Positions 55,201-64,000 of a stretch of DNA of 64,000 nucleotides are shown here, piece after piece. Source of the stretch: Lotus japonicus (Eukaryota; Streptophyta; Magnoliopsida; Fabales; Fabaceae); assembly GCF_012489685.1 (NCBI RefSeq), contig NC_080043.1, positions 15,990,223 through 16,054,222 on the forward strand, in the 5' to 3' direction. The notes under the pieces were generated by a model. It had not been told where the DNA came from, searched no databases, and worked only from the letters and a program-made list of their open reading frames with translations. Position 1 is the first letter of the stretch. Each line of letters opens with the position of its first letter. The translations under genes were made by a program, and so were the position numbers.

Positions 55201-58200
55201 TTTTCTTTTCTTGAAAAATCAATAATTAGTTGATTGATAAAGCTAGAGATTATTTTGGCTTATCCGATTTGGAGAAGACAACAGAAGATGGTGGCATTTT
55301 AAATGTTCATATAGGTGATGTCTTCATTCCTTCAGAGGATTTACACAGAAGATATGCTGGTGAGTCGTTCATATTGCATATTGTCTATTTTATCTAATTC
55401 AAATTTTATTTTAACCCCATCTGGTCAAAATATTTTCCACAACCTAAACTTCTGAGTAACAGAAACTCTTCCTTATATGCATTTCCATTCACTTGTTGAG
55501 AAAATAATGGAACAAGTGTAGCACAATTCAATTGATAACATTGATGCTTCCATGCAAGGTTGAATGAATCAAGTGGATATATCTTTTTTTTTATCCAATA
55601 GCAATGCACAATATAGATATCACTTTTCTCCTTTTTTGATTCGAAGAGTTTACTATTCTATTACTATTGGCTAACTTAAATTTGAATGATTGTTAGGGAT
55701 TGTAGTTGACTTGTTCTCTGATGGAAAAGTTTTGCCTCAGCTGGAAGAGGTATGTAGTTGTTCTTCTACATACAGTTATAGCAAGGTGGTAGTTATGAGA
55801 GCCGATGTTAGGAAGAAGAGAGTAGCAGAGAGAAACAGCCTTCCAATTTACTGAATATAACTGAAAAGAGAGTTCGTTAGTTTTGAGATATTATTCAGAT
55901 TTGTAGAGATATGGATTATTTAGATATATAGTTTTCTGACTCAGCAAATTCTAATCTCTAAACGTTAGGGATTGATCTTCAACTTTGTATATAAATATCG
56001 TCCAAATCATTTGAGAAATACACAACAAAAATTATTCCTATTCAGATTAACGTTGACACCATAGCTCTGTTGTCCGGGACACCCAAGTCTTCACTCATCT
56101 ATCCTCAAGGAGGCTGACCCGTTTCTGTCCATCTTCTAGTGTCTGAAGTAGCACCTTACTCAGTTTAGGGATTGCCAATCTCTGTTCCTCTCAAGCCCCA
56201 AGCAGCATCGTTGGAGGAGCTTCCACGTGCCTCACTTGTGATTTTTCTGTGGAGTTTGCTGACACATGGGGCCCAATGAGTACGGGGACGGAAATTGAAA
56301 TTACTACCCACGTGGCTGTGGGGATAGGCACGTACTACCCTACCCATTTCCATCCCTAAATTAGCATCTCCAATGCTAGGTTCTTAGTTCTTAGAACCTT
56401 GCCTTGGAGATGCTCTGAGTGGCATTATAGATCAATCTAGTTGTCCTCATACCCCATAGAAAAATAGTGCAGTTGAGAGATAAAACATATTATAGACCCT
56501 GCTCTTATTCTCCTCCTATTGAATGCTAATGCAACCCTGTTATTTCCTATGGACCCACCTAATTTTGTTCTCCCTCATGTTTTTGGATGTGCTTGCTATT
56601 TTCATGATGTCTCTCAATGTCGCAATAAGATGTATGCTCGTGCTATCAAATGTGTTTTTTTGTCCACTCTCATGCCCCAAAGTAGTATTGATGTTACTCT
56701 CCATCTACACAGTACAAGTCGTTTATATATAGCTTTAGATGTCCCGTTTTTTGAAGACACCATATTTCATCTCCTTAGATGCAACTTTAGTTGAGTTAGG
56801 CCCATTTCTGTAGGTATTTCCTGTTTCTCATTTTGACTATGTTATGTCTATTCTTACTGCTATAGAAGTGTCAGATACTTCCTTGACACCATTGGGGTTT
56901 ATCCTCCTTTTGGTCCATTTTGGCATCACTTATGAGCGTCAGTCATAGCCCACTTATGAGCGTCAGTCATAGCCCACGAATCCTACTTCTACTCTTGCTG
57001 TTGAGCCCATTGATTCAGCTCCTGTTCCAGTCTTCTCTCCTACTTTGGCCCATCTACCTCTACTGACTTGCCGATCTCCCTTCCCAAAGATAAACATTCT
57101 ACTCTTAACCCTCTTCCCATTAAATATCCAACTGTTTGAAATATTTCGTTGTGTGGCAGACCACTCTATTTTCCTTAGATGCTCACCATCAAATAAATAC
57201 ATTTATCTTGTCGTTTATGTGGATATAGCCATGAAGGGGATACCGTGATATTATAGTTACTAACATGTGATGATTAAAACAAGGTATCGAGGCTCTAAAA
57301 CAACACTTATTTTATGATTTATAGAATAAGGACGTAGGTCCATTGTGTTCTTATAGGAGGTAATTTTATTTCATAAACGATTTAAAAAGTAAAGTTTTTT
57401 TGCTTGGTGTACAGAAGCTGAGCACCGGACTATGGCTCACACCTCATGTGAGCTCTTGTAGCTGAAACATTTGCTTCAAGAGTTGTTGTTCTACATAGTC
57501 AATCCCATGGAGATAGTATTACTAGTCATTTGTGTCCCTCTCATCCAATCCTCTAGTTTTTCATGAGAGGAAAAAGCATATAGAAAGGTCAATTGTCACT
57601 TGATTTGAAAATAGATCCTCTTCAGCATCATCAAGTCTTCATCTGTCTGCTCCAATAATCAACGTACTGATATTTTCACTAATTCTTCATAGGGTCCAAG
57701 GATAACATACGTATGTACCAAGCTGGGTGAATATGATAATTGGATTTATTGTACTTTTCTTAGTTAGATGATCTTAATCCGCTAATATGTGCATATATAT
57801 ATGTATGTATATTGTATAAATTAATCGTGCAATATACACAAAAATATTTGCTATTCATATTCAAGTGCACCTTCCACTTTTTAAACACTAACGAAGGAAG
57901 GGTTAAAGCTCTTCTTGAGTAAATAGCAAGGATTGGGGGAGCCACATTATGCACCCAAAAGATGTTTTATAGCTCTTGAGAATTCATTGATTGATTATGA
58001 AAAAATTGTAGATCCGGGGCAAGGTATGTTGGATATCTAGGCTATGTAATTTTGCATTTGGGTGGCAGCCATGCTGCAGTGGCCAGTTCTAAAAGATTTG
58101 TAAAGGATTATGGAAAAATAACCATGCCAGTGCGTGAGCTATAGAAGAAGCACAAATTTCTGTTGTCTTGAGCAGCATATCCTTTAAAGAGATGATGACA

Positions 58201-60431
58201 TTCATAATGTTAGGCCATCCATCAGAATATATAATTAGTATCATTGCTCTGCCTATAGATAGTTATGAGAAAATATTGCTATCATTATGGAAAATGGAGG
58301 GCAGTCAAATACAATATGCTTATACTACTATACTGAGAAAAATTGCTCTGCCTCCAGTGATAAGACAAAAGGGGATGAAAATTTCTAATAATCTTGTTAA
58401 AATTGTGATATTTTGTCTTGACGATGAACATCTATTTTACTTGTATTTTTCAATTTTCCTTACTTTTTAATTGCACAAAAGACCCCCCAAATGAGTTTTC
58501 GATAGTTTATAATCTGGATCATTATTCTGTAATTCACAAATTACTTCTAAAAATCGAAGGCATTTATCTATTGCTTTCTCTAATTCTGTTTCTACATTCT
58601 TCTTCTGCAACATGTGTAAATATGAAATATTTGTTAAATGGATTTATGGAATCATAAGGCAGACATTAATCCTTTCAAATTTTCCAAAATAAAAGTGATT
58701 TGAGTTTGATAATTTTTAATCATGTATGTTCGTATGAGCAACTTCTGCCGGTGACCTGCTTAACTGATTAATCTTTTCTTCAAAGGAAAGAACATGATGA
58801 CATTTTATAACTTTTACCATCTCAGGACAGGGTAGCATCATGTTTCATAGTTTATTTATTTGGCAGGTTAGTGCTTGGTTGGAATTAAATGAGAGATTGA
58901 TGGCGAATGGTCGATTTATGGTGAATTGTGGTGGCATTGATGGAGGGTCAAGCATCATGGATGGTTTTACTGATCCGCAAATTTCATCAAGTGATGAGAC
59001 ATGGTTATTAAATCCAGCAATGAAGGCATTATCCAAAGTATTTCCTGGACAAGTAGGACTTCTTCTGCTGACAGCTGATATAGTATTGTGTTTCCCATGG
59101 TTTCTTCATTATTTCATGCACTTCACAATGACAGTACTTCCTTAGCAGATAAGTTCGATAAACACATGCAATCTTTACATGCTGAAGTATAATATGAGAA
59201 GAAAGTAAACAGATACTATGTCCTTACTCTAGGGCAATACGTTTCTGAAAAGAAATTTCTATTGGAAAATGTATGGACAAACTTTAGGGTGTATGACCCA
59301 TTATTTAGCATATAAGAGCACTACTAAGCATATGATGCCTACTGAGTGATTATGATGGTCAGGACTCAGGAGACTTTTTGCATATGGGAACTATTAGAAT
59401 TTGGGTTCGGTAATCTCTACCCGAAAAGCCAGCTTAGGGTTGAGGGTTGCTCTACCATTTATTAGGACTATTCTGGTCATATCTCTAGTAATGTAGGACT
59501 TTCCAACAGACCCCCTCACACCCAGAGCTGAACATCTGGAGCGTGGAATTCGCAGGAATGAACATGTGAGGGTGGCCCATATATGGGTGCCTGGGTGGTC
59601 TCCAATATACAGATCTATGATAGACTCTAACACCATATTAGAATTTGGGCTAGCCTAACTCTACCCCAAAAACTAGCTTGCTCTACCCTTTATAAGGATT
59701 ATTTTGACCATATCTCGAGTCAATGTGAAGACTTCTCAAAAGGAACTATGCTTTAATGAGGCTAAAGTACAAGAAGTTTTACACATTGGAACTATAGGCT
59801 TTAATGATGTTAAAATACAAGGTTTTATGTTCTTAGGATGATCATGATGCATGGCCCTTGGAATGGTGCTGCATTTAGATGGTGTTAGGATATGAAGGTT
59901 CTTTATGCCTCAGAACTTTATCCTCTGGTGATTATTTAGGACTGTCTAATGCTTACACTGCTAGTGTAATGCATATGCATGGTCTGAGATGTGGCTCCTT
60001 GATCAGACAATTGGGTAAATGGCCAAAAATTAATTTTTTTAGAATTCATCACTGAGGCACCCATTAAAAAAAAATCACAACAATGCTGCAATTGTAGTGA
60101 AGGATGATTTATTATTAGGTCATTTTGAATATTCTGATGAGTTAATTAGATGTTGCATACAAAAGATTGTTTTTAATGAATGCCTGTTATACTAATGCCA
60201 ATTTGACATCCTATATTCTTTGACCTTTTAATACCATCTTTGAGGCTGCTTACAGTTTGTGTCTGCATTTCTCAGCTAAGTTGGAAGAGAATGTCAAAGG
60301 AAACAGGTGCAAATTTTATGGCACTTACAGGACCCTTGCCTGATCTGAACTCTTGGTCTGCTAGTGTCCCATCTCCTTTGAGCACAAGTGTCAAGGATTG
60401 GAGACCTTGTGAGCTGGTTTCTAGAATATGA
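52276..60431 (+). CDS. Spermidine-synthase-like / SAM-dependent methyltransferase-fold protein
   Basis: Eight exons, all with GT-AG borders and consistent phase: 52276-52618, 52815-52867, 53624-53683, 53796-53873, 55230-55359, 55697-55749, 58867-59052, 60276-60431 (TGA); 352 residues. The N-terminal 100 residues are Ser/Pro/His-rich with a Gln run and could be a plastid transit peptide (inference). The Rossmann core has glycine motif LGLGGGTAAH at 150-159, acidic motif GWEID at 172-176, GDVF at 207-210 and VDLFSDG at 225-231; the C-terminal part contains FMALTGPLPDL. These fit the polyamine-synthase-like branch of the methyltransferase superfamily found in all land plants; substrate unknown. 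ATG 52276 is the first in frame (MRGCALPLTK). The large introns 6 and 7 hold a copia relic and a TRIM, yet the coding frame is unbroken. Confidence 0.9.
53874..55229. other. Intron 4 of the methyltransferase-like gene
   Basis: 1356 bases, AT-rich, with a poly(A) run near 55060. No transposon structure that I can define. Confidence 0.6.
55870..57745 (+). mobile_element. Decayed Ty1/copia relic in intron 6
   Basis: Fragments of a copia polyprotein on the plus strand: integrase/RT linker near 56519-56790 (PHVFGCACYFHDVSQCRNKM), RT palm trace near 57150-57225 ([11 protein letters not shown]) and RNase H near 57410-57720 (TMAHTSCELL). All are riddled with stops and deletions. The pieces resemble the element at 572-5509 in order and wording, so it is an older relative. 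A possible LTR end and decayed primer site lie near 55870-56055; outer borders are uncertain. Confidence 0.7.
57746..58866. other. Rest of intron 6
   Basis: No repeat or ORF with a recognised domain. 57990-58140 plus has a short open stretch (RYVGYLGYVILHLGGSHAAV) that I cannot assign. T-rich before the acceptor at 58866. Confidence 0.35.
59387..59746 (-). mobile_element. TRIM (terminal-repeat retrotransposon in miniature) in intron 7
   Basis: The element is 59392-59741 (350 bp) with GGAAC duplicated at 59387-59391 and 59742-59746. Short LTRs are 59392-59508 and 59636-59741, both opening TATTAGAATTTGGG. Between them lie a purine tract on the minus strand (complement of CCCCCTCACA, at 59510) and, against the right LTR, the remains of a tRNA-Met primer site (complement of ACTCTAACACCA). 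No coding capacity; it relies on other elements. Confidence 0.82.
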
Positions 60432-60620
60432 TCTTACCACTTCATAGCTAATGTGAAAATCTGTTTTTGTAGAGAAAGAAGTGATTTTTTTTTAAAACTA
60501 TCTTGAACAAGTATCATTTAATCATTTTCTTGGATAAAAATGTACTTGTATACCAAGAGTAATGTTTGTGTAGAATGAGCTTCTATAGAAATTTATTTGT
60601 ACTAATTTACTGATAAAAAC
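60432..60620. other. 3' flank of the methyltransferase-like gene
   Basis: AT-rich, presumably the 3' UTR; no clear AATAAA. Nothing else seen. Confidence 0.4.
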
Positions 60621-60902
60621 AGTGGTGGCATTGCAAATAATATTAGGTCTCGTGGGTTGAGGCAGTGTTGATGGGGAAGCTTGTGTTTTGTGTTGGATTA
60701 TCTTGGTTCTTGGGGCTGTTTTGGTTTGTTTAGGTGCCTCATTGGGGTTTTTTAGCTTTTGCTTTTTAGTATGGGGTTGTTTCTAATTGAGCGATGATTA
60801 GCTTTTTGTTGCTCTAATCATCATTTCCCCTTTGAGCTTAGGTCTCAATTTGCTTATATATAATATTATCTTTTGCTTTCAAAAAAAAAAAAAAGTGGTG
60901 GC
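60621..60902 (+). mobile_element. Short poly(A) retro-insertion, probably a 5'-truncated LINE tail
   Basis: Insertion 60630-60893, ending in a run of A and bordered by AGTGGTGGC on both sides (60621-60629 and 60894-60902). A poly(A) end plus a 9-bp duplication indicates target-primed retrotransposition. The body is T/G-rich without ORF. LINE rather than processed gene copy is my inference. Confidence 0.7.
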
Positions 60903-62860
60903 TAGCTCCTTGCAAGAACAGGAGATGCAGAAAGTAAAGAAGGAAATATCAGAGAAGCAAAATGCTATATTTGTCCTTTGACTTCAGCCACCCCAGACTA
61001 TCCAAATGATTCAATGCCCCTATAGTACTCTATTCCCTTCAAATACACGTTACTTTCCACTGTCCCACCCTTCATACCTATTTCCTACTATCACCATTCA
61101 GCTAGAGCCACTTTTTTCTTCCACAACTCTCGTTCCACTACACTTCCTAGCTCATTTCCCAATGAGGGAATAATGGTAGCTTGGGAAATGAGTTGTCCCC
61201 CCTGTATGTGATAACATGAATAATTATGCTATTTAGTATGAAGAAATGAGTTGTTCACTTGTCCCCCCTGTATTGATGTGAGTAAAGAAAGAGACAACAC
61301 AGAACTACATGAGGGGAGTGCATGTAAAAATTGTTCTGCAAGTAATTGCATATACACTCAACTAAACAGGAAATGAATCTTTTCATGTCACATGAGTTTA
61401 TCATGTAGGGTGGAGCAATTCGCAACTCTAAGTTAACTTTTGGGATAGAGTTAGATTTAACTCAAATTTTAAGATTGTAACATATCACAGATTTGTTTAT
61501 TTAGCCAGTCATAAATAGATTATTTGTAGATGTTTAGTCTTACAAATTCCACACTTCATGTGTCTAGCACTGGAAGTGAGAGATGTGTTTAGAGCAATAG
61601 GCACTATATGTCTAATTGACTCCGGTGCCACTTAGAAAATGTTAGTGTATGCACTTAGAAGCAATCAGTTATGAACATACTATGCCTATGTACATGTTTT
61701 GAACAGATTATGTATCATTTTATTACTGTTATTATTATTTTACTTTAATATTAATGAATGTTAATGTACTTAAAATAGTATTTATAATTTTGTCCCAAGT
61801 CAAGTACTCATATTTAGATATATTAAGACCAGTATGGGAGTGATTGATGATCTAATCTCACAGATCATGGACATGAGATATCAAGTCTTCACACGGGTAA
61901 ACAGTAAGAGAAATGATGGCTAAACTGACCCACAATGAGAACGTTTCTTGTTGCATGAATTGTTCGTCAATGTCATAAACATTTCTTAATGTGGTGATGG
62001 TATATGTAGTCTTTACCTTAAAGTCACTACAATTTCTATGTGAGTGGTTATTTTGATGTTCTTAAACGTCACATGTAACAAAGGTGATTATAAAGGCAAT
62101 AATTAGGTACAATACGAATAATGTAGATGAATATGAGTGACGTATATGAGATTTGCCCCTCATTTGTAGCAATAGTAAATATCTACAAGACAGTTGATAG
62201 AGCGAGACTTTGAAATGCATGACCATGCTCAGAAAAGGTAAATATGAAATATTTATTAATGAAAAGTTTTCTCTGGTATCAAGGAACATAAATAGGATAT
62301 ACAAGATGATAAGTTCATGCCTTGAGTTCAATTAGATATATGGACAAATGAACCAATCAAAAAATATAATTGTCATATAATAGGTTATGTAGAAATATTG
62401 ACATTCTTTATATTTAGGCCATAGATATGAATTGCTAGACATTGCTCAGTATTCGCGATATTTAATATTTTTGATTAATCTGAAGTGCAAGTGTGAAAGT
62501 GTTAAAATATGCACTAGCAACTTATTATTATTTGTATTTAAATATCACAACACAAATATACAATAAACATCTATAGGGTCACACGCATAGAGCTAATCCA
62601 CTACAAAGTATTATATTGCTTATTAGGTCATGTTCATTGGATGAGCTCAATTACAATAAGCAATTATTTGAATTAGGGTTAGCCACATTGAGAGTGCTAC
62701 ACTTAATTTATCTTTTGCGTGCTCATAAATAAGACATAGGATGCTCAAACCCAGTTAGACAATTCGCTCATACTGATGGTCATCTCAGATCACGAGTATA
62801 TCGCATGGGGCATGCCAAACATCTCATTGCTTTAGCTCAGAGACTATCTCAGACTTTGAC
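60903..62860. other. Intergenic, no gene recognised
   Basis: AT-rich with no supported ORF. It has the look of old repeat DNA (61790-62560), but I found no terminal repeats, target duplications or domains. Confidence 0.35.
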
Positions 62861-64000
62861 TGTAAGGCCCAAGTTTTAACGCTTTGGATAAGTGAATAAA
62901 ATAAAAGAGTTATTTGATTAAGATAAATTTGGGAAGGAAAAAGGTTCATGAAAAGTCCAAGAATTTATCGAAAAAAACCGAAAGAGTTATAGCACGACTA
63001 ACATACGCTTAATCCTAGGTCAAAGGTATTAGTGAATGGTTAATTTACGCTTTAGGACACGATGGAAACTAATTCCAAAAATTCTCAGAGAAATGTTAGA
63101 ACTTCTCTTTTCCGTCCTTAAACAATCATTTCGATGCGAAATCCTGGAAAGTACGAACGTCAAATTCCAATTCTCGGAAGTTTGCCGAAACGGAATCCCT
63201 GATAGTTCGAGAAAACCTAAGATCGACAGACGATGAAGACTTTTTCTATTCGGAGCTGCAAAAGAAGATTCCACCCGCGTTCTCCTATTTCTCTCAACAT
63301 TCCTAATCTTTCTTCAGAAGGAAGTTTTCTCATCCGACGATCACTGCAAAAAGTAGTTTTTCGGGATAATCCGACTTACACCGACTTATGCCGATTTTGG
63401 ATCTTTTGGTTTAATTCCAAGAATCCTGTTTTGAGTTCTGGAATTCTGTCGCCAGAACCTATCTTAGAATGCGCAGAGGAACGCGCAGGAAAAATCGGAA
63501 TCGCAAAAAAATCTTTTTTCCGCTTTTTCCAAAACCTATAAATAGCTTGAAAATTAGATTTTTTCAAAAAAAACCCATTTCCCCTCCCCAAACCCGCGAG
63601 CACCTAGAGAGAGAGAGAGATCCGGATCTTCGTCGTTTCTTGCCCGTTTGCTTCACCGATCGTCACTAATCGAAGACCTCGAGGTAGGTAAACTATACTC
63701 TCCTTCGAATCGTCGTTTCTGTCCACTTCTCCTACGACTTTCTGAGTTCAAAATTTTGAGGTTTTTGAAAAACTGTTCAAATACGCTGATTTCAGTGTCT
63801 AAACTTCTTCCCTGCATGCTCCTGAGCGTGTTCTGCGGATTAGATTTTGTCGAATGTCGACGAAATGCCGCCGGGATCAATTTCTACCTTAAATACCCAT
63901 TTTTCGGCAAAGTCGCAACCTTTACGCTCTAATCTATCGACTTGGCTTAGTGCTAGTAGGATTTGTCGTCATAAACGTCGTTGTGGACGTCCCCATCCAA
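62861..64000 (+). mobile_element. Probable left LTR of a gypsy-type element, cut by the window end
   Basis: Starts TGTAAGGCCCAAG, a typical start of plant Tekay/Del-type gypsy LTRs. From here to the end, composition and style change (richer in TTCCGA/CGAAAA words). A promoter-like TATAAATAG lies at 63537-63545, followed by a pyrimidine-rich leader. The other LTR and any target duplication are outside the window. Short ORFs here are not credible genes. Confidence 0.5.
63537..63545 (+). promoter_or_regulatory. TATA box of the putative gypsy LTR
   Basis: TATAAATAG about 675 bases into the putative LTR, where a U3/R promoter would be expected. Confidence 0.4.

Noticed and set aside
63233..63932. 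Short ORFs near the window end
   Set aside because: They overlap on both strands inside the putative LTR and show no domain.

Overview
The window reads as nuclear DNA of a flowering plant: AT-rich, GT-AG introns, plant gene families, and nested plant transposons. Copia elements primed by initiator-Met tRNA, a Sirevirus, a TRIM, MULE and hAT MITEs and SINE-like pieces fit a dicot. A legume is my guess (Sirevirus with env-like ORF, repeat style), but nothing here proves the species.

Layout. (1) 89-8891, plus strand: the last exons of a class XI myosin, including the DIL cargo-binding tail. An almost intact Ty1/copia element (572-5509, TSD GATAT) sits in one intron. (2) About 10.5-17.5 kb, continuing at 44.1-44.3 kb, minus strand: a MED25-like gene. 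It is split by a Tnt1-type copia element in an intron (10846-16260, TSD AATAT; itself carrying a hAT-like MITE) and by a large Sirevirus block inside an exon (17461-44111, TSD GCCAT). (3) 44559-45068, minus: two exons of a gene I do not recognise. (4) 45.1-52.2 kb: gene-poor DNA with a foldback MITE, a Mutator-like element carrying four tRNA-like modules, and SINE-like pieces. (5) 52276-60431, plus: a complete eight-exon gene for a spermidine-synthase-like, SAM-binding-fold protein. One intron holds a decayed copia copy and another a TRIM. (6) 60.4-64 kb: a short poly(A) retro-insertion, unassigned DNA, and what looks like the start of a gypsy-type LTR.

The Sirevirus block reads on the minus strand as LTR, gag, protease/integrase, RT/RNase H, an env-like ORF and a 3' region with several polypurine tracts. 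That 3' region also holds a small gene on the opposite strand. It has its own TATA box, an excellent start context, a 130-codon ORF for a charged coiled-coil protein, and an AATAAA signal. It is intact in two copies and is my best candidate for an undescribed component.

The block appears as two nearly identical 12.5 kb units around a run of 100 N. Matching coordinates, a diagnostic T/C variant and homopolymer errors clustered at both gap edges indicate two overlapping contigs that were never merged. The real locus is probably one full Sirevirus plus the truncated 3' end of a tandem neighbour, about 12.6 kb shorter than shown.
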